Shown: piece after piece, positions 50,316 to 59,551 of the stretch | Layout of the letters: each line of letters starts with the position of its first letter | Position numbering within the stretch: position 1 is the first letter of the stretch | NCBI GenBank assembly: GCA_964606165.1 | Contig: CAZSFQ010000009.1 | Coordinates: 5,947-69,946 of the forward strand | DNA length: 64,000 nucleotides | Source of the DNA: UBA4923 sp964606165 | Lineage (GTDB): Bacteria; Bacillota; Clostridia; Saccharofermentanales; DTU023 | Direction of reading: 5' to 3' | The notes under the pieces: model-generated | The model's input: only the letters and a program-made list of their open reading frames with translations | The model's database searches: none | What the model was told of the DNA's origin: nothing | Program-made: the position numbers and the translations under genes

Positions 50316-50897
50316 ATGGCTAAAGACAGGTCACCCATTCTGAAACGCAGCCGCTCTCTGGAAGTGCCGCCTCAGATGTTGGGTATCAATAAGAAATCAA
50401 AACGCAATCCGAGACAGTCGCGCCGCAAGGAAGGTGAGTACGGCCGCCAGCTGCGCGCCAAGCAATCGGTTAAGTTCGTCTACGGGGTTCTGGAAAAACA
50501 GTTCCGCAACACCTACGACCGGGCCAGCAAGATGCCGGGCAAGAGTGGTGAGAACCTGCTCAAGCTTCTGGAGCTGCGCCTTGACAACGTCGTTTACAGG
50601 ATGGGCTTTGCCGCCACCAGGGCCCAGGCCAGACAGCTGGTTAACCACGGTCACTTCAATATCAACGGCCGCCGGGCAAGCATTCCCTCCATGAATGTGT
50701 CGCCTGGGGACGAGGTCGCTGTCCGGGAGAATTCACGTCAAGTGAAGGTATTTGATGAATTGCCCAATACCATTGTTCCCGCCTGGCTGTCTTTTGATCC
50801 CGATCATTTAAAGGGTACTGTTCTCAGACTGCCCGAGCGCGACGAGATTGACCTTGATGTCGAGGAAACGCTGATTGTCGAGCTCTACTCCAAGTAA
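50316..50897 (+). CDS. rpsD: 30S ribosomal protein S4, cysteine-free form
   Basis: A 193-residue S4 with the S4 RNA-binding domain LLKLLELRLDNVVYRMGFAATRAQARQLVNHGHFNINGRR. The N-terminal part lacks the zinc cysteines (it reads RSPILKRSRSLEVPPQM), so it is the zinc-free type. S4 starts small-subunit assembly. ATG 50316 follows GAGGAG; the frame extends back to 50244 within rpsK but is not needed. Confidence 0.97.
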   Translation: MAKDRSPILKRSRSLEVPPQMLGINKKSKRNPRQSRRKEGEYGRQLRAKQSVKFVYGVLEKQFRNTYDRASKMPGKSGENLLKLLELRLDNVVYRMGFAATRAQARQLVNHGHFNINGRRASIPSMNVSPGDEVAVRENSRQVKVFDELPNTIVPAWLSFDPDHLKGTVLRLPERDEIDLDVEETLIVELYSK

Positions 50898-50935
50898 CAG
50901 CCGCGAAGAGATGCTTTGCCCCACAGGAGGGTACT

Positions 50936-51892
50936 ATGAACGATTTTCAGAATACCAGCATTGAGTATAAAGAGCATTCAGAAGACAAGACTTATGGTCT
51001 TTTTGTCGCCGAGCCGCTGGAGCGCGGGTATGGAACGACGCTGGGCAATGCTTTGCGGCGCGTCCTGCTTTCGTCATTGCCCGGTTGCGCGGCCACCTCT
51101 GTCCGGATTGAGGGGATCTTTCAGGAATATTCCACCATTCCCGGCGTGATTGAAGATGTCACAGAGATCCTTTTGAATGTGAAGGACATCCGGGCGCGGC
51201 TCCAGGTGACCGGCCCCAAGACTGTTTTCATCAATAAGGAGGCAGGCTATCAGGGTCCCGTCCGCGCGGGTGAATTCAACCAGAGCGATGAGCTTGAGAT
51301 CATCAATCCCGACCTGGTGGTTGCCAACATGAATGGGGACGGTCCGCTTTTCATGGGTCTGACCTTTAACGCGGGACTTGGTTACAAGAGCGCCGAGCAG
51401 AATAAAGAGATGAATGCGCCAATCGGTGTCATTCCCCTGGATTCGATCTTTACACCGGTCCGAAAGGTAAACTTCCACGTTGAGGACACCCGTGTCGGCC
51501 AGGTGACGGACTATGACAAACTGACCCTGGAGATTTGGACAGACGGAACCATAACAGCGGAAGAGGCGCTGGTTCAGGCGGCTGAGATTCTGATCAATCA
51601 TCTCAACTTGTTTTTGTCCATGACCCACGACCCGGCATCGGCCGATGATGCCCCCTTCCTGATTGAGGAGAAGGAAAAGAGCATCTACGATGCCCCCATT
51701 GAGGATTTGAAGTTCTCGACGAGAATATTCAATTCGCTCAAGCGCGCTGATATCCACACGGTCGCCGACCTGGTTGCCCGTTCACGCGAAGACCTGATGA
51801 AGGTTCGAAACCTCGGAGCGACATCACTGGACGAGCTGGTTGAAAAACTTGAGGTGCACGGTCTGACCCTGGCGGGGACCGATCAGGAATAG
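50936..51892 (+). CDS. rpoA: DNA-directed RNA polymerase subunit alpha
   Basis: A 318-residue full-length alpha subunit. The N-terminal assembly domain has FVAEPLERGYGTTLGNALRRVLLSSLPG, and the C-terminal domain, which binds UP elements and activators, has RIFNSLKRADIHTVADLVARSREDLMKVRNLGATSLDEL. The ribosome binding site is AGGAGG. It is in the standard alpha-operon position between rpsD and rplQ. Confidence 0.98.
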   Translation: MNDFQNTSIEYKEHSEDKTYGLFVAEPLERGYGTTLGNALRRVLLSSLPGCAATSVRIEGIFQEYSTIPGVIEDVTEILLNVKDIRARLQVTGPKTVFINKEAGYQGPVRAGEFNQSDELEIINPDLVVANMNGDGPLFMGLTFNAGLGYKSAEQNKEMNAPIGVIPLDSIFTPVRKVNFHVEDTRVGQVTDYDKLTLEIWTDGTITAEEALVQAAEILINHLNLFLSMTHDPASADDAPFLIEEKEKSIYDAPIEDLKFSTRIFNSLKRADIHTVADLVARSREDLMKVRNLGATSLDELVEKLEVHGLTLAGTDQE

Positions 51893-51922
51893 AGATTATA
51901 TTATCAGAAGGAGTGCATTACC

Positions 51923-52450
51923 ATGCCCGGATATAGAAGACTTGGCCGTGAAACGGCGGCGAGAAAATCAATTCTGAAAAACCTCGTCACCACGCTGATC
52001 GTCGAAGGCAAAGTGACGACCACGGAAACCCGCGCCAAAGAAGCCGCCCGTATCGCTGAAAAAATGATCGCGCTGGCGGTCAAGGAATACAACAATTTCA
52101 CGACCAGGGAAATTTTGACTTCCCAAGCCAAGCTCGATGACAAGGGGCGCAAGGTGCTGCGCACGGCGACTTCAAAAAACGAACGCAAGTATGATGTCGT
52201 TGAGCGCGAGATCAAGAAAAAGACGGTCCAGGTCGACATGCCTTCGCGGCTGGCTGCCCGCAGAAAGGTCATGGCGCAGATGGTCGAGACACGCGACAGC
52301 AAGGGCAAGCGGATCAACACGGTCAATCATCTGTTTGACACGGTGGCTCCGCGCTACATCAACCGTCCCGGCGGTTATACGCGGATTGTCAAGATCGGTC
52401 CGCGCCGGGGGGATGCCGCGCCCATGGCCATTTTGGAGCTTGTTGACTGA
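51923..52450 (+). CDS. rplQ: 50S ribosomal protein L17 with internal insertion
   Basis: A 175-residue L17, where about 115-125 is usual. The start (YRRLGRETAARKSILKNLVTTLI) and end (GGYTRIVKIGPRRGDAAPMAILELV) are standard. Between them about 50 extra residues (about 55-108, rich in Lys, Glu and Arg) separate the helix ending MIALAVKEYNN from LAARRKVM. The insertion is in frame and not repetitive. It is the last gene before a strong terminator. Confidence 0.95.
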   Translation: MPGYRRLGRETAARKSILKNLVTTLIVEGKVTTTETRAKEAARIAEKMIALAVKEYNNFTTREILTSQAKLDDKGRKVLRTATSKNERKYDVVEREIKKKTVQVDMPSRLAARRKVMAQMVETRDSKGKRINTVNHLFDTVAPRYINRPGGYTRIVKIGPRRGDAAPMAILELVD

Positions 52451-52481
52451 AGCGGTTTTTTTCTGGAACAAAGTACTGGCA

Positions 52482-52529
52482 AAGGACTTCCCGGATTCTG
52501 ACAGGTCGGAGGGAGTCCTTTTTCTTTTG
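52482..52529 (+). terminator. strong intrinsic terminator of the ribosomal protein supercluster
   Basis: AAGGACTTCCC (52482-52492) pairs with GGGAGTCCTT (52511-52520) with one bulged base, followed by TTTTTCTTTTG. It lies 31 bases after the rplQ stop. Confidence 0.86.
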
Positions 52530-52536
52530 TTAGAAT
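52528..52536 (+). promoter_or_regulatory. extended -10 box just before the ECF ATPase gene
   Basis: TG-T-TAGAAT lies directly after the rplQ terminator and 8 bases before the ATG at 52545. If used, the mRNA would be almost leaderless. The -35 region is inside the terminator stem and poor. Confidence 0.35.
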
Positions 52537-52544
52537 AGGGCGGG

Positions 52545-54311
52545 ATGTGCGACACCGTGATTGAATTTCAAAATGTCTCTTTCTCATACGGCGCCATGCA
52601 GGGACAGCGGCCGATTGAGGCAGTCCGCCAGCTGTCCTTTTCGATCGAAAAAGGCTCGCATGTCGCCCTGATCGGCCGCAACGGTTCGGGAAAATCAACC
52701 ATTGCCCGCCTTATGAACGGCTTGTTATTGCCTGATCAAGGCCTCGTCATGGTAGACGGCAAGCTGACGGCCGACGATGATTCCATTTACGAAATCAGAA
52801 GACAGTGCGGCATGGTCTTTCAAAACCCGGACAATCAGATCATCGGGACGACGGTCAAGGATGACGTCGCCTTCGGCCCGTCTAACCTGGGCCTTCCCGC
52901 TGAAGAGATCATGCGCCGGGTGGATGAGTCGCTTGCCATGACCGGCCTTTTGGACTTGAAAGAGCGCCCGCCCCATGAATTGTCAGGAGGCCAAAAACAG
53001 AAACTTGCCATCGCTTCAGTCCTGGCCATGCAGCCCGACTGCATCATCCTGGACGAAGCGACCGCCATGCTGGATCCGGTGGCGCGCCGCGATGTCATGG
53101 CCCTGATCGGGGATCTGAGAAAACAACACGGAATCACTATAGTCCAGATCACACATCACATGGAGGAGGCCCTGACCGCCGATTACGTCCATGTCATCAG
53201 TGATGGCGGCATCGCTTTCAGCGGGACGCCGGCGGATGTGTTTGACCAGGTTGACCGCGTTAAAAGAGAAGGATTGTCTGTGCCGGCCCATCTGGAAATC
53301 GCCCGCCTGATTTCAGAGCGGGCCGGTGTGGGTTACGACCGGGAGGAGATCATTTCCTTTGAGGGAGCGGTCCATTTTGTCAACCGTGTGATGGAAAACC
53401 ATTTGACCGGACCCATCAATGAGTGTGTGGTCAAGCCCCGTTTTGATGAAAGCCAGCCGGCCGTTGTTGAAGTTACTGACTTGTCTTATTCCTACCCTAC
53501 CGCGGGGGGGCCGCCAATCGAAGCGCTTCACACTGTTTCAATGACTGTGCGCCAGGGAGAGATCCTGGGCATTGCCGGGCATACAGGTTCAGGCAAATCG
53601 ACCCTGATCCAGCATTTGAATGGCCTGATACCCGCTCATAAAGGCCATGTAATTGTCCTGGGGCACGATCTGTCAGAAAAAAAAGAGATCCGTCAGATCC
53701 GGCCCCAGGTCGGACTTCTCTTCCAGTATCCTGAAGACCAGCTCTTTGAGGAGACCGTGGCTCTTGACATCGCTTTTGCGCCCAAACAGCAAAAACGTTC
53801 GCCGGAAGAAGTTGAGAGGGCCGTGCTGCGGGCTGCCGGACGTCTGGGGATCGAGTCGATTCTCGACCGGTCGCCCTTTGAGCTGTCGGGCGGCCAGCGC
53901 CGCCGTGTAGCCATCGCGGGCGTGCTCGCCGCCGAACCCGCCATTGTCATACTGGACGAGCCCGCGGCCGGGCTTGATCCCGCCGGTCGCGATGACTTGT
54001 TCAAGGATCTTCTGACACTTTCAGCCGAGGGGGCCACCTTGATCATTGTCTCCCATGACATGGAGATGATGACCCGTTACGCCGACCGGATCCTGGTTTT
54101 AAAAGAGGGTGGGGTCGCCGGAATCGGAACGCCTTCAGAAATCATCGCCTCTGCGCGATTTTTGGACCAGGCCCACCTGGATATGCCGGCGCCCAAGCGA
54201 TTTTTGGATGCGCTGGCCGATGAGTACAAGGATCTCGATACATCCTGTTTCAATGTAAGGGACGCCGCCACGGCCCTATTGTCCGCGAAACGGAGGGCGC
54301 CCCATGGGTAA
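52545..54311 (+). CDS. ecfA: energy-coupling factor transporter ATPase, EcfA1-EcfA2 fusion
   Basis: A 588-residue protein with two complete ATPase domains. The first has Walker A GRNGSGKST (44-52), LSGGQKQKLAIASVL and IILDEATAMLDP. The second begins about residue 306 with Walker A GHTGSGKST (345-353), LSGGQRRRVAIAGVL and VILDEPAAGLDP. Most bacteria encode these as two genes, ecfA1 and ecfA2, here joined by about 40 residues. Together with EcfT they power uptake of vitamins or metals through various S components, none of which is encoded nearby. The ATG follows only a weak GGGCGGG. Confidence 0.93.
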   Translation: MCDTVIEFQNVSFSYGAMQGQRPIEAVRQLSFSIEKGSHVALIGRNGSGKSTIARLMNGLLLPDQGLVMVDGKLTADDDSIYEIRRQCGMVFQNPDNQIIGTTVKDDVAFGPSNLGLPAEEIMRRVDESLAMTGLLDLKERPPHELSGGQKQKLAIASVLAMQPDCIILDEATAMLDPVARRDVMALIGDLRKQHGITIVQITHHMEEALTADYVHVISDGGIAFSGTPADVFDQVDRVKREGLSVPAHLEIARLISERAGVGYDREEIISFEGAVHFVNRVMENHLTGPINECVVKPRFDESQPAVVEVTDLSYSYPTAGGPPIEALHTVSMTVRQGEILGIAGHTGSGKSTLIQHLNGLIPAHKGHVIVLGHDLSEKKEIRQIRPQVGLLFQYPEDQLFEETVALDIAFAPKQQKRSPEEVERAVLRAAGRLGIESILDRSPFELSGGQRRRVAIAGVLAAEPAIVILDEPAAGLDPAGRDDLFKDLLTLSAEGATLIIVSHDMEMMTRYADRILVLKEGGVAGIGTPSEIIASARFLDQAHLDMPAPKRFLDALADEYKDLDTSCFNVRDAATALLSAKRRAPHG

Positions 54312-55146
54312 AAGCATGCTGGGCCGCTCGGTCCCGGGCAACTCAATCCTTCACAGGACGGACGCGAGGATCAAGTTCATCGCCGCCATTCTCATGATGG
54401 TCGCGACCCTTTCCATCCGCGACGTCCGCGTCATGGCCCTCTTTCTGGTATGGACCATTCTCCTGATGGCCGTGTCCAGGATCAGGCCGGGCATTATCCT
54501 CCGAAGCGTGCGTCCCATCGTGGTCATCATTCTATTTGCCGTCATACTCCACCTGCTGACGGTTGAGGGGCGTGTCCTGGTTCAAATAGGCTCGCTCAAA
54601 ATCACGGAAGAAGGCCTTTTATCCGGTCTCATGACAGCCCTCAGGCTCTCCTTGATGATCATCAATACATCGCTTCTGCTGACCTTGACCACGACGCCGC
54701 TGGCTGTCGCCGATGCCCTTGAGAGTCTTTTATCCCCGCTTCGCTACCTTAAGTTTCCCGTCCATGAGTTTGCCATGATGATGTCCATCGCCCTCCGCTT
54801 CGTACCGACCCTGATGGATGAAGCCGTAAAAATCATGAAGGCGCAGTCCTCGCGCGGGGCCAATTACGATACGGGAGGCCTTTTGAAGCGGGCAGGCGGC
54901 CTGGTCAGCATTCTCGTCCCGCTTTTTGTTTCCAGCTTCCGGCGCGCCGACGATTTAGCGGTTGCCATGGACGCGCGCTGCTACCGGGGTGAGCAGGGGA
55001 GGACGCGGCTTTACGCGGCCCAATTGACCATGGCTGATGTCATGTTTTTGTCGGTCGTAGCCCTGCTCCTTGTCTTCGCCCTTATTTCGAAGCAGCTGCT
55101 TCCTTCCCTGGGCGGCCTGCTTGGCTCAACCCTGAGCGCGTTTTGA
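54304..55146 (+). CDS. ecfT: energy-coupling factor transporter transmembrane protein EcfT
   Basis: A 280-residue membrane protein of about five or six helices. The coupling helices that touch the ATPases are seen as MKAQSSRGANYDTGG and VAMDARCYRGEQGR, each with the Ala-Arg-Gly-type motif of the family. It overlaps the fused ATPase gene by 8 bases and has GGAGG before its ATG. It links the ATPases to substrate-binding S components. Confidence 0.95.
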   Translation: MGKSMLGRSVPGNSILHRTDARIKFIAAILMMVATLSIRDVRVMALFLVWTILLMAVSRIRPGIILRSVRPIVVIILFAVILHLLTVEGRVLVQIGSLKITEEGLLSGLMTALRLSLMIINTSLLLTLTTTPLAVADALESLLSPLRYLKFPVHEFAMMMSIALRFVPTLMDEAVKIMKAQSSRGANYDTGGLLKRAGGLVSILVPLFVSSFRRADDLAVAMDARCYRGEQGRTRLYAAQLTMADVMFLSVVALLLVFALISKQLLPSLGGLLGSTLSAF

Positions 55147-55147
55147 G

Positions 55148-55978
55148 ATGGACACCATGGATAAGTGCGCGCGCTACGCCGTTATGACCGAATACGACGG
55201 GACGGCTTTCAGTGGCTGGCAGCGTCAGAAAAACGCCCTGTCGGTCCAGCAGTGTCTGGAGGATGCCTGGTACGCGCTTTCGGGTGAGCGCATTAAGCTG
55301 ACAGGCGGCAGCCGGACCGATGCCGGTGTTTCCGCCCTTCGCCACGTCTCCTCTTTTTCTTCAAGGACGGCCATTCCCTTGGATCGCATAGCCCTGGCCT
55401 GGAATACGGTGCTTCCGCCGGAAGTCGCGGTTGCGGCAATCCGGCCTGTCAACCGGGCCTTCAACCCGCGCTATGATGCCCTGGGAAAAACTTACCGTTA
55501 CACGGTCAGGACGGGCCGTACCCGGCCGGTTCTGGCAAGATCCCTCTCAGCTTATGTCCCCGGCCCCCTTGACCGGGAAGCCATGCGGGAAGCGGCGGCA
55601 AAACTTTCGGGAAAGCATAATTTCACTTCTTTCATGGATCAGGGTTCTCCGACCAAGAGACCGGTGAGGACTCTGTATGAGATCGGCTTCCATGAAGCTG
55701 AGAGCGAGATCATTTTGACCTTTACCGGTGACGGATTTTTATACCACATGGCCAGGATTCTGGCAGGCACCATTGTCTCCGCGGGGCAGGGCAAGATTGA
55801 TCCTGATACAATAGAGAAGATTATTGAATCGTATAACCGGGTGCTGGCGGGACCGACGCTGGCGCCGGAGGGTCTTTTGCTGGAGCGTGTCTACTTCGCC
55901 GGCCACTTGTTCGGCGGTGACCGCTGGCCCTACGAAGACTCAAGGCGGCAAGCCAAGCTGGCACATCTTTTACCTTGA
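55148..55978 (+). CDS. truA: tRNA pseudouridine synthase A
   Basis: A 276-residue enzyme that makes pseudouridine at positions 38-40 of tRNA. The catalytic aspartate is in GGSRTDAGVSALRHVSSF, and YDGTAFSGWQRQ, KTYRYTVRTG and FLYHMARILAGT are family motifs. It begins two bases after the ecfT stop at ATG 55148 or, less likely, ATG 55157. The ecf-truA order is widespread in Firmicutes. The C terminus is about 20 residues longer than usual (GGDRWPYEDSRRQAKLAHLLP). Confidence 0.96.
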   Translation: MDTMDKCARYAVMTEYDGTAFSGWQRQKNALSVQQCLEDAWYALSGERIKLTGGSRTDAGVSALRHVSSFSSRTAIPLDRIALAWNTVLPPEVAVAAIRPVNRAFNPRYDALGKTYRYTVRTGRTRPVLARSLSAYVPGPLDREAMREAAAKLSGKHNFTSFMDQGSPTKRPVRTLYEIGFHEAESEIILTFTGDGFLYHMARILAGTIVSAGQGKIDPDTIEKIIESYNRVLAGPTLAPEGLLLERVYFAGHLFGGDRWPYEDSRRQAKLAHLLP

Positions 55979-55991
55979 AGGAGCGATAACC

Positions 55992-57461
55992 ATGGCAAAC
56001 GGATGGGATCAGGACATCAATCTGTCCATGCTGACAGACTTCTACGAGTTGACCATGTCCAACGCCTATTACAAGCAGGGCATGGTGAATACGACCGCAG
56101 TCTTTGACATGTTCTTCCGCGACATTCCCGAGCGGGGCGGATTTGCCATCATGGCCGGCGTGGAACAACTGGCAGAATATCTTTCCAATATCCATTTCAG
56201 CGAGCAGGACCTTGCCTATTTGGAAAGGCTGGGCCAATTCGATCAAGGCTTTCTTGACTACCTGCGTCATTTTAAGTTTGAGTGCGATGTCTGGGCCATA
56301 CCGGAGGGAATGCCGATTTTCCCGGGTGAACCCATTGTCAAGGTGAAAGGGCCCATCATTCAGGCGCAGATGGTGGAAACCATGGTGCTGCTTACCATCA
56401 ACCACCAGAGCCTGATCGCGACCAAGTCATCACGTATCGTCCGCGCCGCCGAGGGGCGGGCCATCCTGGAATTCGGTGCCAGGCGGGCTCAAGGGTCCGA
56501 TGCTTCAATCCTGGGAGCCCGGGCGGCTTACATCGCCGGTGTCGCGGGGACTTCCTGCACCGTTGCCGGTGAGATCTTCGAGATCCCCGTGCTGGGTACC
56601 ATGGCCCACAGCTGGGTGCAGGCTTTTGAGTCGGAATATGAGGCCTTCGCCGCTTACGCGACCGCCTATCCCGATGACTGCCAGCTCCTGGTCGATACAT
56701 ATAATACGCTCCGGTGCGGTATCCCCAATGCCATCAGGGCCAGCCGCGAGGTGTTGGAGCCCCGGGGCAAACGCCTGAAGGGCATCCGGATTGATTCAGG
56801 GGATCTGGCTTACTTGTCGATCCGGTCCCGTGAAATGCTGGATGAAGCGGGTTTAACCGACTGCAAGATCACTGTCAGCAGCGCAATTGACGAATACCTG
56901 ATCCGCGATTTGCTCCATCAGAGTGCCAAGGTCGATTCCTTTGGTGTCGGCGAACGCCTGATAACCTCCAGGTCGGAGCCTGTCTTCAGCGGTGTTTATA
57001 AGCTGTCGGCCATTGAAGCCAAAGGTGTCATGGAGCCGCGCATGAAGCTGTCGGACAATCCTGAGAAGGTGACAAACCCGGGGGAAAAAGAGCTGTACCG
57101 CCTCTATGACAGGGACACCGGCCAGGTGGAAGCTGACCTCATCACCCTTTTAGGCGAGAAAATCGACGATAAAAAACCGCTTACCATATTTGACCCCCTC
57201 CACACCTGGAAACGCAAGACATTGACCAGCTTCCGGGCCGAACCCATCCTCAAGCCCCTCTTTCACAAGGGCATACCCTGCGCTGAGAAGCGCGACATCG
57301 AGGAGATCCGCTCTTTTTGCCAGGGACAGCTTGAGACTTTATGGGATTCCCTGAAACGCTTCGAAAATCCGCAGGAGTACTATGTTGACCTTTCTGTTGA
57401 CCTCTGGGAACTGAAAGAGGCCTTCCTTCGTCAGGAATCATGCGGATGGGGCAAGCCATGA
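55992..57461 (+). CDS. pncB: nicotinate phosphoribosyltransferase
   Basis: A 489-residue enzyme for NAD salvage, joining nicotinate to PRPP. Family motifs are NLSMLTDFYELTMSNAYYKQGM, EFGARRAQGSDASILGARAAYIAG, GTMAHSWVQAF, and GIRIDSGDLAYLS. ATG 55992 has AAGGAG eight bases upstream; the longer frame from 55824 overlaps truA out of frame and is not real. It lies 13 bases after truA. Its stop overlaps the next gene (ATGA). In many Firmicutes rplM and rpsI follow truA, so the order here differs. Confidence 0.96.
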   Translation: MANGWDQDINLSMLTDFYELTMSNAYYKQGMVNTTAVFDMFFRDIPERGGFAIMAGVEQLAEYLSNIHFSEQDLAYLERLGQFDQGFLDYLRHFKFECDVWAIPEGMPIFPGEPIVKVKGPIIQAQMVETMVLLTINHQSLIATKSSRIVRAAEGRAILEFGARRAQGSDASILGARAAYIAGVAGTSCTVAGEIFEIPVLGTMAHSWVQAFESEYEAFAAYATAYPDDCQLLVDTYNTLRCGIPNAIRASREVLEPRGKRLKGIRIDSGDLAYLSIRSREMLDEAGLTDCKITVSSAIDEYLIRDLLHQSAKVDSFGVGERLITSRSEPVFSGVYKLSAIEAKGVMEPRMKLSDNPEKVTNPGEKELYRLYDRDTGQVEADLITLLGEKIDDKKPLTIFDPLHTWKRKTLTSFRAEPILKPLFHKGIPCAEKRDIEEIRSFCQGQLETLWDSLKRFENPQEYYVDLSVDLWELKEAFLRQESCGWGKP

Positions 57462-58303
57462 GGGGCCTTGTCGATACGCACAACCACCTGGATTTCTGGT
57501 CGCCCGACGCCACACAGACATACGAAGAACTGATGGAAGAAGCGAAGAGGCGGGGACTCCATGGTGTTGCCATCTCTGATCACTTCGATCCCGATTGTGA
57601 GATGACGGACGGATCGGCCTGGATGTTCGATCCGAAAGCTTACATGGAAAGCTTTTACGGCAAAAGGCGCATGCCCTCAAAAAGAGAGGCGGGTGATCCT
57701 CCGGGTTTTCTTCTTGGGATTGAATTGGGTTGGATGCCGGAGGCCCGGCAGCTCCTCCATGAAGTTGTAAAAGACCATCCCTTCGACTTTGCCATTATTT
57801 CGCTTCACTTTTTTCGCAATCACGATCCCTATACACACGCGAAGGAGATCTACACCTCGAAGCTCCACCATATCTACGACGAAGTGATCCATACCATCGC
57901 CGATTCCGCTGAAGAAATGAGTGAAGCGCAAATCATCGGCCATTTTGACTTTTTCTCACGCTACGCGCCTGAAAGAAAATCCAAGATGCTCTATGAACAC
58001 GCACCTGCTGCTTTTGACCGGCTTTTTAAGGTCATGGCAAAAAACGGCCAGGTGCTTGAAATCAATGTGGGCACGGTCCAGTCCCTGATGATGAGAAAAG
58101 GCTATTCACTGGACCAGGCCATGCCCGACCCCGCTATATTGAACCGCTACCGCGAACTTGGCGGCCGTCATTTCACCATCTGCTCCGACGCCCACCACGT
58201 CAACCGCAATGGCCTTCACATGAAGGAGACTGTCTCCTATCTGGAAAACCTGGGTATTACGGAATTTGTCTGGTTTGAAGAAGGGAAGCTGTGCAGGCCC
58301 TGA
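57458..58303 (+). CDS. PHP-domain phosphoesterase (HisK-like)
   Basis: A 281-residue PHP-fold metal-dependent hydrolase. Ligand motifs appear in order: DTHNHLD, AISDHFD, GIELGW, ISLHFF, IGHFDFFSRY and CSDAHH. The family includes histidinol phosphatases, DNA polymerase accessory domains and other phosphoesterases. No his gene is nearby, so histidine synthesis is not implied. ATG 57458 overlaps the pncB stop by 4 bases (ATGA). Earlier starts at 57440 and 57446 are possible. Confidence 0.85.
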   Translation: MRGLVDTHNHLDFWSPDATQTYEELMEEAKRRGLHGVAISDHFDPDCEMTDGSAWMFDPKAYMESFYGKRRMPSKREAGDPPGFLLGIELGWMPEARQLLHEVVKDHPFDFAIISLHFFRNHDPYTHAKEIYTSKLHHIYDEVIHTIADSAEEMSEAQIIGHFDFFSRYAPERKSKMLYEHAPAAFDRLFKVMAKNGQVLEINVGTVQSLMMRKGYSLDQAMPDPAILNRYRELGGRHFTICSDAHHVNRNGLHMKETVSYLENLGITEFVWFEEGKLCRP

Positions 58304-58312
58304 GGCGCTACC

Positions 58313-59536
58313 CTATCCCTTAAAATAATTTTTCAAGCATTCGGCAAATAGCGGCAGGGAGGACCGTATGCGTTCGGTTGAAACGCAGTAGGAAATCCGA
58401 AGATAGCCGGGAAAGCCGAAGCTTTCAGACGGAACGATCAGGAGATTGTAGTTTGTTTTGGTGTATTCCGAGAAAGCTTTGGCGTCAGCTCCCGGCGCCT
58501 CGACAAAGAGATAAAAAGCCCCTTCCGGCTCAATGCAGCGATAACCTGCCGCGGTCAATCCGTCAAAAAGGATCCGCCGGTTAAGGTCGTAGACGGTCAT
58601 GTCGGGTCTGACATCGGCACAAAGGCCGACGACCCGCTGGATGAGCGATGGCGCGCAGACATAGCCCAAAGACCGCGCGGCCCCTGCGATGGCGTCATAG
58701 ATATCCCGGGAATGATCAAGCTCCGGCGGCACCAGCACATAACCGATGCGTTCTCCCGGCATGGAGAGCGCCTTGCTGTAGGAGTAGCAGACGATGGTAT
58801 CGGGGTAGATCAGGGGGATGAAGGGAGTTTTCCTCCCGTCATAGACAAGTTCCCGGTAGGGTTCGTCTGAAACAATGAAAATCGGGTGATTGTATTTTTT
58901 CGATTTTCTTCCAAGAAGGGCCCCAAGTGCCTGCAGCTCCGACTCTTTGTAAAGTTTTCCCGAGGGATTGTTGGGTGAATTAATGATGACAGCACGTGTT
59001 GACGATGTGATCGCGTCATCAATGGCTTCAAGAGGGATGTCCAGATCAGGAAGGCTGGATGGCACCGGCACCAGTCTGGCCCCGTGCCCCTCGACGAAGC
59101 ACTTGTATTCGGGAAAATAAGGCGCGATGGCGATAAATTCATTCTCCTCACCTGAAATGGTCAGCGCCCTGAATGTGGAGGAGAGGGCGGCGGCCGCGCC
59201 GCAGGTCAGATAGAGGTTTCCTTCATCATAGGCTGTCTGGTAGTCCCGGTTGAGCTGATCCGCGATGGCCCGCCGAACAGCCGGATCGCCCGGGGCGCTG
59301 GTGTAGCCGTGCAGGGCCAGGGGCGATTCTTTTTCCAGCAGGGAACAAAAAGCCTCGTCGACCCGGCGAGGCGGCGGTACGCTGGGGTTTCCGATGCTAA
59401 AGTCGAAGACTTGCCCGGAGCCCTTTTCCCTGGCTATCTTTTTTCCATATTCGAAGAGTTCCCGGATGGCTGACTTTTGTCTGCCGTAGCTGAGCGTAAG
59501 ATCGGAGCAATACCCCGGGGTGTCTTGTCTGTCCAT
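58313..59536 (-). CDS. PLP-dependent aminotransferase, class I/II
   Basis: A 407-residue fold-type I aminotransferase. The lysine that carries PLP is in YSYSKALSMPGERIGY, NSPNNPSGKLY is the cofactor-side motif, SDEPYRELVYDG follows, and RISYCVS near the end carries the carboxylate-binding arginine. ATG 59536 has AAAGGAG upstream; GTG 59551 would include it. It lies 15 bases after iorB, so it probably supplies the 2-oxo acids (indolepyruvate, phenylpyruvate) to the IorAB enzyme, or makes amino acids in reverse. Substrate preference is inferred from context. Confidence 0.92.
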   Translation of the reverse strand: MDRQDTPGYCSDLTLSYGRQKSAIRELFEYGKKIAREKGSGQVFDFSIGNPSVPPPRRVDEAFCSLLEKESPLALHGYTSAPGDPAVRRAIADQLNRDYQTAYDEGNLYLTCGAAAALSSTFRALTISGEENEFIAIAPYFPEYKCFVEGHGARLVPVPSSLPDLDIPLEAIDDAITSSTRAVIINSPNNPSGKLYKESELQALGALLGRKSKKYNHPIFIVSDEPYRELVYDGRKTPFIPLIYPDTIVCYSYSKALSMPGERIGYVLVPPELDHSRDIYDAIAGAARSLGYVCAPSLIQRVVGLCADVRPDMTVYDLNRRILFDGLTAAGYRCIEPEGAFYLFVEAPGADAKAFSEYTKTNYNLLIVPSESFGFPGYLRISYCVSTERIRSSLPLFAECLKNYFKG

Positions 59537-59551
59537 GCTGGCTCCTTTCAC

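Noticed and set aside
55824..55991. Extended N terminus for pncB
   Set aside because: It overlaps truA out of frame; ATG 55992 has an AAGGAG site and gives the family's normal start.
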